NCBI GenBank assembly: GCA_913030785.1
Contig: CAJWER010000168.1
Location: 1-6,540, forward strand
Direction of reading: 5' to 3'
DNA: 6,540 nt
Origin: an uncultured Chloroflexota bacterium
Lineage (GTDB): Bacteria > Chloroflexota > Dehalococcoidia > Lucifugimonadales > CAJWER01
The first letter of the stretch is position 1. Every line of letters starts with the position of its first letter. The position numbers and the translations under genes are program-made. A model generated the notes under the pieces. The model did not search any database, was not told the DNA's origin, and saw only the letters and a list, made by a program, of their open reading frames with translations. Below are positions 1 to 5,826 of this stretch, one piece after another.

Positions 1-54
1 GTATTTCATGGTGCTTACTATCCAGGGACGCATGTAGTTAATCCCTTATGGTGA
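1..54 (+). CDS. Possible C-terminal end of an upstream gene, partial
   Basis: Reading from base 1, the sequence is open for 17 codons (VFHGAYYPGTHVVNPLW) and stops at TGA 52-54. The stop overlaps an ATG at 54 as TGATG. The residue mix (His, Tyr, Pro, Trp) looks protein-like, but 17 codons are too few to identify a family, and chance openness over this length is common. The overlap with the following small membrane protein is the main reason to record it. Confidence 0.2.
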   Translation, partial: VFHGAYYPGTHVVNPLW

Positions 55-248
55 TGGGAAAAAAGATGGGTAAAATTATACGCTTGTTGCTTATGGTGCT
101 GGTTGGCTGTTATTTGGTGGGGTTATTCTTCCTATCACCATCGTGGTGGGTAAGAGGCGTCATCATAGGACTCCTAATATTCACAGTAATTCGTTATATG
201 TCTAGCAGGAAAACCAATGGGGAAGACGCGGAAGACAAGGAAGAATGA
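54..248 (+). CDS. Small two-helix membrane protein, hypothetical
   Basis: I do not recognise this protein. Starting at the ATG at 54 gives about 64 residues: a basic N-terminus (MGKKMGK), a first hydrophobic helix (IIRLLLMVLVG to GLFFL), a short SPSWWVR turn, a second helix (GVIIGLLIFTVI), and a charged tail rich in Asp, Glu and Lys. It should be a small inner-membrane protein with two spans and its acidic tail on the same side as the N-terminus. ATGs at 48 and 66 are also in frame. I prefer 54 because the frame open from the window edge stops at TGA 52-54, giving a TGATG overlap typical of translational coupling. The start at 66 is also plausible, with GGGAAAAAAG just upstream. The region is more AT-rich than the operon to the right. 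No neighbour indicates a function, and the ORF could be spurious, although the clean hydrophobic pattern argues for a real gene. Confidence 0.45.
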   Translation: MGKKMGKIIRLLLMVLVGCYLVGLFFLSPSWWVRGVIIGLLIFTVIRYMSSRKTNGEDAEDKEE

Positions 249-265
249 TGATACGAATTAGAGCA

Positions 266-298
266 TCTTACTAGTAACTTACTCGTTCTTACTAGTAA
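266..298. repeat. Short tandem direct repeat, 12-bp core, 21-bp period
   Basis: TCTTACTAGTAA occurs at 266-277 and again at 287-298, followed in both copies by a similar TACTCG stretch (280-285 and 299-304). Each copy contains the palindrome ACTAGT. The repeat lies between the end of the small membrane gene and the end of the minus-strand 107-aa ORF. The 287-298 copy falls in that ORF's last codons (TSKNE, then TAA). The 21-bp period is a multiple of three, which suggests a local duplication of the ORF's 3' end. Confidence 0.6.
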
Positions 299-602
299 TA
301 CTCGCCATTAAGACTGCCCTGCGTACAGCATCAAACCCTACTCTTTGAACCATCTTCTTGATGGTAGGTTTGTCTGTAGAATCTAGGATAGTAACATTAG
401 CGCCACACGTCAGTTGAAGGAGCCGTTGTCCATTAGATCGATGCCGTGCTATCTCTATGCCATAGTCCTTTAAGGCATCCGTAATGTGGGGCTTCATGAT
501 CTGCATAGATAATCCTATGACATCCTTCGGAATACCTCTTTTAGCAGGCCCGATACGGGCTATCGAATTACTGAGACCTTTTGGCTTGGACGATTGCTGC
601 AT
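279..602 (-). CDS. Hypothetical 107-aa protein
   Basis: I do not recognise this protein. It is basic and mixed helical, with no signal peptide, membrane helix or catalytic motif that I can name. Its middle (ITDALKDYGIEIARHRSNG, about residues 39-57) reads like a helix pair, and the C-terminal third (KPTIKKMVQRVGFDAVRRAV) like another. A TAA lies immediately before the ATG, so the ORF cannot extend upstream. No Shine-Dalgarno is visible. The start lies 35 bp inside the end of the TPR remnant on the same strand, so it might have been translated by coupling to that gene. The GC content is lower than in the operon. It may be a small accessory gene or the remains of a larger one. Confidence 0.35.
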   Translation of the reverse strand: MQQSSKPKGLSNSIARIGPAKRGIPKDVIGLSMQIMKPHITDALKDYGIEIARHRSNGQRLLQLTCGANVTILDSTDKPTIKKMVQRVGFDAVRRAVLMASITSKNE

Positions 603-872
603 TTAACAAACGCTCGTCATAACCCAACTCTATCGCCCACTCAACGTCCCGCTGGGCTGCTTCATCGTCGTTCAACAAGGTGTGAGCGAACGCACTACTT
701 GCGTAGGCTTGGGCAAGCCCAGGGTCGAGTCGGATGGCTTCATCAAAATTCACAATTGCTTGGTTGTATTGCCCTCGTTCCAGGTATTCGATGCCACTGT
801 TGTAGGCATTGTTAGCCGCGTGGGACGAGAAAATGCCAAGGTCGTCGAACCAACCAGTTTGGCCCGCAACGT
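568..872 (-). pseudogene. TPR-repeat protein, 5'-truncated remnant
   Basis: The translated frame holds two consecutive tetratricopeptide units. The first reads AYNSGIEYLERGQYNQAI followed by VNFDEAIRLDPGL. The second reads AQAYASSAFAHTLLNDDEAA followed by QRDVEWAIELGYD. The usual TPR pattern is visible (small residue, Leu-Gly-like, Tyr, Ala, Pro at the turn), and the protein ends KRSQ then TAA. TPR arrays are protein-interaction scaffolds. A C-terminal helix of the form AIELGYD-LL-AAI is familiar from Chloroflexota TPR proteins (from memory). No start codon with a Shine-Dalgarno lies upstream. Instead the frame runs into the IS21 remnant, where the protein reading is an artefact of the open frame. 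The 872 boundary is where IstA similarity ends and is approximate. The gene has lost its N-terminal part, probably through insertion followed by deletion. Confidence 0.6.
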
Positions 873-959
873 TCCAAACATCCGAGCCGCCTCCCGAATG
901 CTCATCCCTTCTACATGGACCGCGCGCCGGACCCGACCGTATATCTCCACCTGGTACAT
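873..959 (-). pseudogene. istA: IS21-family transposase IstA, N-terminal fragment
   Basis: The first 29 codons from the ATG at 959 read MYQVEIYGRVRRAVHVEG and then MSIREAARMFG. This is the characteristic beginning of IS21-family IstA, whose first domain is a helix-turn-helix that recognises the IS ends. Full IstA proteins are several hundred residues long, with a DDE integrase domain, and are followed by the ATPase IstB. Neither is present here. After MFG the frame diverges from the expected family sequence and the DNA becomes the TPR remnant, so the fragment cannot be active. The frame stays open by chance to about 750. The junction at 873 may be a few bases off. Confidence 0.7.
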
Positions 960-1061
960 TCAATCCACCTTCCATCAGGTTCGTTCGAACCCAATTGAAG
1001 GCGACAGGCGGTACAATTTTCAAACTCCACACTTCAGTGCTTGACCCGCCTAGGTGGTACA
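873..1061 (-). mobile_element. IS21-family element, istA-side terminal remnant
   Basis: This stretch holds the upstream end of an IS21-like element reading leftward: a terminal region of about 100 bp followed by the start of istA. On the minus strand TGTACC occurs three times, starting at 1061 (TGTACCACC), 1015 (TGTACCGCC) and 958 (TGTACCAGG). IS21-family ends are known to carry several copies of a terminal repeat bound by the transposase, and they begin with TG. I therefore place the outer end at 1061. The opposite end, most of istA and all of istB are missing, so no target duplication can be identified. The element is inert by itself. Its outer end lies 75 bp before the DUF1800 start codon. 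Confidence 0.6.
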
Positions 1062-1068
1062 TTATGTA
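1041..1068 (+). promoter_or_regulatory. Possible hybrid promoter at IS edge (weak)
   Basis: TTGACC at 1041-1046 lies inside the IS end and points outward. TATGTA at 1063-1068 lies just outside it, with a 16-bp spacer. The -35 match is good, but the -10 match is poor (3 of 6 to TATAAT). A transcript from here would have a leader of about 60 nt before the DUF1800 start. IS21 is known to create promoters at its junctions, which makes the position suggestive, but the sequence alone does not prove activity. Confidence 0.2.
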
Positions 1069-1123
1069 TCCGCCCTTTACACGCTGCGGTAGACTGATTG
1101 ACCGTAATGGAAATGGACATGGT

Positions 1124-1130
1124 GGGGAGG
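1124..1130 (+). promoter_or_regulatory. Ribosome binding site of the DUF1800 gene
   Basis: GGGGAGG lies 5 nt before the ATG at 1136. This strong Shine-Dalgarno fixes the start. The frame is open a further 109 codons upstream to 809, but that extension would run through the IS end and the TPR remnant and contains no conserved protein sequence. Confidence 0.75.
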
Positions 1131-1135
1131 TGAGA

Positions 1136-2542
1136 ATGACCAGCCGAAACGGTATCGATCTGATGGCCCATTTGATGCGCCGCGCCGGGTTCGGGGCGAG
1201 CCGATCCGAGCTCGAACAGCTTTCGGCAACCCTTTATGAGACTGTAGTCGACCAGCTTCTGTGCCCAGAGAAGCAGCCCGAACTCGACAAGTTCGAGTTT
1301 TATCGCTACCACCCACAGGCGGAAAGCTCCTGGACGTACCTGCACGTCCAGATGGACTGGCTCCACACGATGCGAAATGGGAGCAGGCCGCTGCAGGAAA
1401 AGATGGCCCTTTTCTGGCACCACGTATTCGCTACGGCGGCTTCCAAGGTAGGCCACAGCTACGTGCTGGCGGCACAGGTCAGGCTCTTCCAGCGACAGGG
1501 CATGGGCAACTACAAAGAGCTGCTCCTCGAGCTAGCCAGGGATCCGGCCATGATCTTCTGGCTCGACAACCAGGAGAATCACAAGCGCGCTCCAAACGAA
1601 AATTGGGGACGTGAACTCCTGGAGTTATTCTCCATTGGGGTCGGCAACTACACGGAAAAGGACGTCTTTGAGGCGTCGCGGGCCTTTACCGGATGGTCGT
1701 TCCGCAGCAACGAGTCCTCCTGGCGTTGGGGTCAATTTGGCTGGAGCTTCGACTATCGGCCAGAGGACCACGACATTGGTGAGAAGACCTTCCTGGGTCA
1801 CACAGGTCGGTTCAACGGCGAGGATATTATCGACATCATCGTGCAGCAGCCCGCGTGCGCAAGGTTCATCGCCCGCCATCTGTACAGCTTCTTCGTGGCT
1901 GACGAGCCGCCGGTGCCTCGTTGGTCTATTGAAGCGCCTCACGATCCAGAAGCGGTAGACATGTTGGCAGAAAAGCTGATCGAGGCGAACTACGAGATGA
2001 AGCCCGTGCTCCATGCGCTATTCAACTCCGACTTCTTCAAGCAGTCGACGTTCCAAAAGATCAAAAACCCGGTCGAGGTAGTCGTAGGAACCCTGATACT
2101 TACCGGTGACCTGGACGGCCCGGATCTCGGCTGGAAGACGATACCTCTTGAGTGCACCTACATGGGCCAGGACCTGCTCAACCCCCCCAGTGTCGAGGGT
2201 TGGCACACCGGCCGCGAGTGGATAAACAGCGGCGCGCTCGTGCGGAGGGTCAACTTCGTGGCGGACTACGTGCGCGATACGAGCCATCCCGGGATCCAGG
2301 ACATCGTGCGCCGCATAACATCCCACGGCCAGGCGATCACGGTGGCGGCCCTGGTGGACCGATGTCTCGATCTCATGGGCCCGGTCGAGGCCTCCGAGGA
2401 GACCCGGGCCAGCCTGATCAGGAAGGCCGGTGGGGACGCCGAGGTTTCGTGGGAGAGTGACGAGCAGTACATAGATGTATCCCGAAGAATCGGTGAAATG
2501 CTGGCTTTGATCGCGGGGACGCGGGAATACCAGTTCGCGTAG
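1136..2542 (+). CDS. DUF1800 family protein
   Basis: This 468-residue protein matches the DUF1800 family (Pfam PF08811) across its length. Visible motifs in order are HLMRRAGFGA (12-21), MALFWHHVFAT (90-100), RDPAMIFWLDNQEN (135-148), PNENWGRELLELFSIGVGNY (153-172) with TEKDV following, RAFTGW (182-187), ARFIARHLYSFFV (242-254), MGQDLLNPPSVEGW (343-356), and the closing IAGTREYQ. The family's biochemical activity is not established. Its genes are very often next to DUF1501 genes, as here. The start is set by a strong Shine-Dalgarno at 1124-1130. No signal peptide or membrane helix is visible, although many DUF1800/DUF1501 proteins are predicted to be exported. It is the first gene of the operon, 21 bp before DUF1501. 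The length and motifs look complete, with no frameshift. Confidence 0.93.
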   Translation: MTSRNGIDLMAHLMRRAGFGASRSELEQLSATLYETVVDQLLCPEKQPELDKFEFYRYHPQAESSWTYLHVQMDWLHTMRNGSRPLQEKMALFWHHVFATAASKVGHSYVLAAQVRLFQRQGMGNYKELLLELARDPAMIFWLDNQENHKRAPNENWGRELLELFSIGVGNYTEKDVFEASRAFTGWSFRSNESSWRWGQFGWSFDYRPEDHDIGEKTFLGHTGRFNGEDIIDIIVQQPACARFIARHLYSFFVADEPPVPRWSIEAPHDPEAVDMLAEKLIEANYEMKPVLHALFNSDFFKQSTFQKIKNPVEVVVGTLILTGDLDGPDLGWKTIPLECTYMGQDLLNPPSVEGWHTGREWINSGALVRRVNFVADYVRDTSHPGIQDIVRRITSHGQAITVAALVDRCLDLMGPVEASEETRASLIRKAGGDAEVSWESDEQYIDVSRRIGEMLALIAGTREYQFA

Positions 2543-2563
2543 CGTCAGTTAAGGAGCAGCCCT

Positions 2564-3709
2564 ATGGGTACGACCGATAAAGACCCGGTGGTGGTCGTAG
2601 TTGAGCTCGGTGGCGGCAATGACTACCTAAACACCGTCATCCCCTACACCGACCCCAACTACTACGACAATCGCAAGGCCCTTCGTGTTGAGGAGGATGA
2701 GGTTCTGAAGCTCGATAGCAAATTGGGCCTCAACCCCAATATGGGCCCGATGAAGGACCTCTACGAAGCCGACGACCTTGCTATCATCCACGGCGTCGGC
2801 TACGAGAATGCTTCCCGTTCACACTTCCGTTCCATGGACATCTGGCACACCTGCGAACCCGTTTCCGTGGCCGACGACGGCTGGATCGGGCGGACGGAAC
2901 GTGAGATAGATCCCAAGGGCGAAAACCCGGTTGGCATAGTGAGCGTCGGATACGGACTACCCCGAGCGCTGGTGGCAGATGGCGTTCCGGTAGCCTCGGT
3001 ATCCGATCTCTCGTCTTTTGGCCTCTACACGGACTCTCAGCATCAGGAGCAGCGTGACTCTACCCTCGACCTGTTCCGCGAGATGTACAGTCCAGCAATC
3101 GGAAGCGGCCCCGTGGGCGAGGTCATGTCGTACCTCGGGCAGACTGGCCGGGATGCCCTCAAGAGCGCCGACATCCTGAAGGAGGCGATCCCTCAGTACA
3201 AGTCGAGTGTTGAGTACGGGTCCGACAATCTCGGGCAGAGCCTACGGACCGTCGCGAACATCCACTCCGCCGATCTTGGGGCAAGGTTCTTCTACACGAC
3301 CCACGGAGGCTTCGATACCCATGCCTCCCAGATGCCGATGCATTCGAACCTGTGGACCCAGGTCTCCAGGGCCGTCGCCGACTTCTGGAACGACATGGAG
3401 GAGCAGGGCGCCTCCGACAACATCGTAATGTTGCTTTTCTCCGAGTTCGGTCGCCGCGTCAAGGAGAATGGTCAGGGGACGGACCATGGATCGGGAGGGG
3501 TCGCGTTTGCCGTGGGACCGAGGGTCAAAGGCGGAATGTACTCGGAGTATCCGGAGACGAAGGCTGAGGCACTGGCCGACGGCGACCTCGCGCCGACGCT
3601 AGACTTTCGCGGGGTCTATGCGACATTGCTGGAGGACTGGATGGGGCTCGACTCCGGCCCCCTCGTAAATGGGCGTTTCGAACAACCCGGGTTCATAACA
3701 AAGGGCTGA
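2564..3709 (+). CDS. DUF1501 family protein (alkaline phosphatase/sulfatase-like fold)
   Basis: The 381-residue product matches DUF1501 (PF07394), a family related to the alkaline phosphatase/sulfatase superfamily. Motifs are VVVVVELGGGNDYLNTVIPY (9-28), GVGYENASRSHFRSMDIWHT (77-96), DGWIGR (105-110), HGGFDTH (247-253), LFSEFGRRVKENG (291-303), GTDHGSGG (305-312) and DFRGVYATLLEDWMG (347-361). The Asp and His residues in HGGFDTH and TDHG are likely metal ligands by analogy with the superfamily. The substrate is unknown. Many DUF1501 proteins begin with a twin-arginine signal, but this one starts directly at the first core strand. AAGGAG at 2551-2556, 7 nt before ATG, supports the start. It is 21 bp after DUF1800, its usual partner, and 5 bp before the NHL gene, so co-translation is likely. 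The ORF appears intact. Confidence 0.94.
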   Translation: MGTTDKDPVVVVVELGGGNDYLNTVIPYTDPNYYDNRKALRVEEDEVLKLDSKLGLNPNMGPMKDLYEADDLAIIHGVGYENASRSHFRSMDIWHTCEPVSVADDGWIGRTEREIDPKGENPVGIVSVGYGLPRALVADGVPVASVSDLSSFGLYTDSQHQEQRDSTLDLFREMYSPAIGSGPVGEVMSYLGQTGRDALKSADILKEAIPQYKSSVEYGSDNLGQSLRTVANIHSADLGARFFYTTHGGFDTHASQMPMHSNLWTQVSRAVADFWNDMEEQGASDNIVMLLFSEFGRRVKENGQGTDHGSGGVAFAVGPRVKGGMYSEYPETKAEALADGDLAPTLDFRGVYATLLEDWMGLDSGPLVNGRFEQPGFITKG

Positions 3710-3714
3710 TACAG

Positions 3715-4764
3715 ATGGCGCAGTACACGTTGACCAGAGCTGGTCGCACGTGGCATTTTGTGGCCGGCATAGCGAACGACTCCGTGATGGTTGGCGTGCG
3801 CTACCCAAGCTCCATTGCGATCGCCCCCGACGGCCACATATTCGTCCTGAGTCGCGGGATGCCCACAGAAAACCCGGATGCTCTGGGCGATGGGGGTAAG
3901 ATTGGGAAGTGGCACCTGGATGGGACCAGGATAGGTGACTACGCTCGTAACGAATTCACCTGGACGGCGGGCATCGCAGTGGCGGCGGACGGCGACGTAT
4001 ATTGTGCCGACGAACACGACAACTTCATCGCAGCGTTCCCACCCAACGGGCCCTTTCGGCCGTTCCCGGAGTTCAACCCGGACGGCGAGTTCAAGTTCAA
4101 GTGGGGTGAGCCGGGCTCAGCCCATGGACAACTCAATAGCCCTTCAGGGCTTGTCTTTGACCAGCACGACGACCTCCTTGTGGTGGACAGTCGTAACAAC
4201 CGGGTGCAGAAATTCACGAAGGAAGGTGTCCGCCTTTCCGGTTGGGGTGCCAGGGGCGTCGGCGAGGGAGAGTTCGATCGCCCCTGGGGCATTTGCGTGG
4301 ACAAGGATGGTTTCGTATATGTTGCCGACTGGGGAAATCATCGTGTCCAAAAATTCACTCCAGACGGCGAGTACGTCATGACCTTCGGATCTCACCTCGA
4401 TTCGGGGGGCGATCTAAAGCATCCATCTGACGTGGCGGTGGACAGCGATGACGACGTCTACGTCATCGATTGGGGCAACAAGCGGGTGCAGATCTACGAG
4501 CCTGATGGCGAAATCATCGGCGCGCTCCACGGAAACGCGACCGATCCCTACGACAGGAACGTCAAGGACGCGTTCACGCTAACAGACGACGCCCGGAAGG
4601 CGGATGCCCGTATCGACTCGGGAGCGCTGATAGGCAGGTTCGACCGTCCGATTGGCATCGCGATAGACGGCGAGGACCGCATCTACGTCGCGGAGACCAG
4701 GCGGTGTCGGATCCAGATCTACGGCAAGGACAAGGCATTCGTCGAAGCACCACCCGACGCATAG
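3715..4764 (+). CDS. NHL-repeat beta-propeller protein
   Basis: The 349-residue product contains six NHL-type repeats that should close a six-bladed beta-propeller. The blade cores are YPSSIAIAPDGHIFVL (30-45), WTAGIAVAADGDVYCADE (83-100), PSGLVFDQHDDLLVVDSRNN (143-162), FDRPWGICVDKDGFVYVADW (188-207) followed by GNHRVQKF, HPSDVAVDSDDDVYVIDWGN (236-255) followed by KRVQIY, and FDRPIGIAIDGEDRIYVAE (309-327). The linker KWGEPGSAHGQLNSP is the usual inter-blade type. NHL propellers serve as binding scaffolds or as enzymes such as the amidating lyases, and no specific catalytic set can be assigned here. The insert at about 275-305, between the last two blades, is longer than the other linkers. 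No signal peptide is visible. The start is 5 bp after the DUF1501 stop and uses AAGGG inside that gene's last codons as ribosome binding site. Confidence 0.9.
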   Translation: MAQYTLTRAGRTWHFVAGIANDSVMVGVRYPSSIAIAPDGHIFVLSRGMPTENPDALGDGGKIGKWHLDGTRIGDYARNEFTWTAGIAVAADGDVYCADEHDNFIAAFPPNGPFRPFPEFNPDGEFKFKWGEPGSAHGQLNSPSGLVFDQHDDLLVVDSRNNRVQKFTKEGVRLSGWGARGVGEGEFDRPWGICVDKDGFVYVADWGNHRVQKFTPDGEYVMTFGSHLDSGGDLKHPSDVAVDSDDDVYVIDWGNKRVQIYEPDGEIIGALHGNATDPYDRNVKDAFTLTDDARKADARIDSGALIGRFDRPIGIAIDGEDRIYVAETRRCRIQIYGKDKAFVEAPPDA

Positions 4765-4814
4765 CTCTGGTCGGGATTCGGATCGCGCCGGTGATGGGCA
4801 GCCCCTGGGTCGAT

Positions 4815-4820
4815 GGGAGG
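4815..4820 (+). promoter_or_regulatory. Ribosome binding site for the cytochrome leader
   Basis: GGGAGG lies 8 nt before the ATG at 4829. It indicates that translation of the cytochrome originally began at 4829, upstream of the in-frame TGA. The GTG at 4928 has no comparable site before it. Confidence 0.65.
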
Positions 4821-4828
4821 TACCTCGG

Positions 4829-4927
4829 ATGAAAAAGATACTGATCTGGGCAGGCTCGATTCTCTGAGGTCTGATAGACCTCATCGTTATCGTTGTACTG
4901 CTCCTGTACCTGATCGGATCCTCACGG
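4829..4927 (+). pseudogene. N-terminal membrane anchor of the cytochrome, interrupted by TGA
   Basis: From the ATG at 4829 the frame reads MKKILIWAGSIL, then TGA (4865-4867), then GLIDLIVIVVLLLYLIGSSR, and continues without another stop into the cytochrome at 4928. Together these 33 codons form a classic signal-anchor: two lysines, a long hydrophobic helix and a polar exit. A strong Shine-Dalgarno precedes it. It is needed to send haem-binding domains across the membrane, because c-type haem is attached outside the cytoplasm. TGA is a normal stop in this window, as it ends both the DUF1501 and the cytochrome genes. The stop may be a real nonsense mutation, a base error, or a site of readthrough. 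From memory, related leaders have Gly at this position, so a single GGA to TGA change would suffice. Confidence 0.6.
4865..4883 (+). other. Perfect 7-bp hairpin starting at the in-frame TGA
   Basis: TGAGGTC (4865-4871) is the exact inverted complement of GACCTCA (4877-4883), with a TGATA loop. The stop codon itself supplies the first three bases of the 5' arm. The structure is inside the coding frame of the membrane anchor and lacks a following T run, so it is not an intrinsic terminator. Confidence 0.6.
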
Positions 4928-5722
4928 GTGAATAAGGTCTACGATGTTCAGGTGGCCGCGGTCCCAATTCCTTCAGGTCCGGCGGCTATCGCGAGAGGCA
5001 AGCATCTGGTCGAGAGCATCGGCCTGTGTGTGGAGTGCCACGGAGATAATATCGCAGGCGACATACTCGAGGATGACCCGCTTTTCGGGACCCTTGCACC
5101 GTCCAACCTCACCTCGGGACGGGGAGGAGTAGGGGGCGAATACACCGATATGCTCTTCGTTCGGGCTATCAGGAACGGCATCAACAAGGATGGCAATCCG
5201 ATGGCCATCATGCCGTCCAACTACTACAACATAATCGGCGACGAAGACATCGGGGCCATCGTCGCATACTTGAAGAACTTGCCGCCGGTCGACAACGAAC
5301 AGAAAGAGACCAACCTTGGCCCCCTGGGCCAAATCCTCGTGTTGGTCGAGAAGGAACTCCTACCCGCGCATATCATCAACCATGACGTGCCCTGTCCTGT
5401 GCCGCCTGCGCCAGGGATTACCAAAGAGTATGTGGAGTACTTGGCCTCGGTGTGCGGCGCCTGCCATGGCGAGCATCTATCGGGCGGATCGGTCCCCGGA
5501 GAGCCCCCATCCGCGCCCAAGTCGGCGAATCTGACGACTCTGGGGCAATCATGGTCAGAAAGAGATTTCGTCCAAACCCTGCGGACAGGCGCAACTCCCT
5601 ACGGGAAGCAGCTAGATCCCGAACTTATGCCCTGGAATCGTTTCAAGCTGCTCGACGACGACGAATTGCAAGCCATCTGGCTGTTCATTCGGTCCCTGGA
5701 GCCAAGGGAGTTCGAGAAGTGA
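4928..5722 (+). CDS. Di-haem c-type cytochrome
   Basis: The soluble part, 264 codons from GTG 4928, contains two class-I cytochrome c domains. The first has GLCVECHGDN (CVECH at 34-38) with Met in MAIMPSNYYN (M92 or M95) as likely distal ligand. The second has SVCGACHGEHLSGG (CGACH at 176-180) with Met in LMPWNRFKLL (M234). Each domain ends in the usual helix, IGAIVAYLKNLPPVDN (108-123) and LQAIWLFIRSLEP (247-259). It should carry electrons on the outer face of the cytoplasmic membrane. It is the last gene of the operon, 64 bp after the NHL gene up to the original ATG. GTG 4928 is only the first conventional start after the in-frame TGA and lacks a Shine-Dalgarno. A product made from it would have no export signal and so could not be matured. 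With the anchor the protein would be 297 residues. The haem domains themselves look intact, which suggests recent damage, an assembly error or recoding. Confidence 0.85.
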   Translation: MNKVYDVQVAAVPIPSGPAAIARGKHLVESIGLCVECHGDNIAGDILEDDPLFGTLAPSNLTSGRGGVGGEYTDMLFVRAIRNGINKDGNPMAIMPSNYYNIIGDEDIGAIVAYLKNLPPVDNEQKETNLGPLGQILVLVEKELLPAHIINHDVPCPVPPAPGITKEYVEYLASVCGACHGEHLSGGSVPGEPPSAPKSANLTTLGQSWSERDFVQTLRTGATPYGKQLDPELMPWNRFKLLDDDELQAIWLFIRSLEPREFEK

Positions 5723-5728
5723 CGGGCT

Positions 5729-5759
5729 CTCCGCTAGTTTAGCGACCTGCGGGAGTTTT
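5729..5759 (+). terminator. Weak intrinsic terminator candidate after the operon
   Basis: CTCCGC (5729-5734) can pair with GCGGGAG (5749-5755) leaving one bulged G, and TTTT follows at 5756-5759. A competing inner hairpin CGCTA-GTT-TAGCG (5732-5744) is also possible. The position, just after the cytochrome stop, is right for the end of the operon, but the stem is imperfect and the T run short. Confidence 0.35.
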
Positions 5760-5826
5760 GTGCCGGGGTTTTATTCTGCCTCATTCTAGCCAATGGCCAT
5801 GAACGAGGGCCTGATAGAATCTCCAT

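Noticed and set aside
978..991. GGTTCGTTCGAACC, similar to a tRNA T-arm or att-site core
   Set aside because: No acceptor or anticodon arms surround it; it is an inverted repeat in the IS leader.
594..1044. Plus-strand ORFs over the TPR/IS region
   Set aside because: They are antisense shadows of the minus-strand TPR and istA remnants, with no recognisable protein motifs or ribosome binding sites.
568..1062. 164-aa minus-strand ORF taken as one TPR protein with a long N-terminal extension
   Set aside because: Its N-terminal half is the IS21 terminal region and istA read in the wrong frame; only the C-terminal half is TPR.
809..1135. Longer start for the DUF1800 gene
   Set aside because: The extension crosses the IS end and the TPR remnant, has no conserved content, and the strong Shine-Dalgarno lies just before 1136.
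4865..4867. TGA read as tryptophan through an alternative genetic code
   Set aside because: TGA ends the DUF1501 and cytochrome genes in this same window, and no other internal TGA is seen in the long genes.
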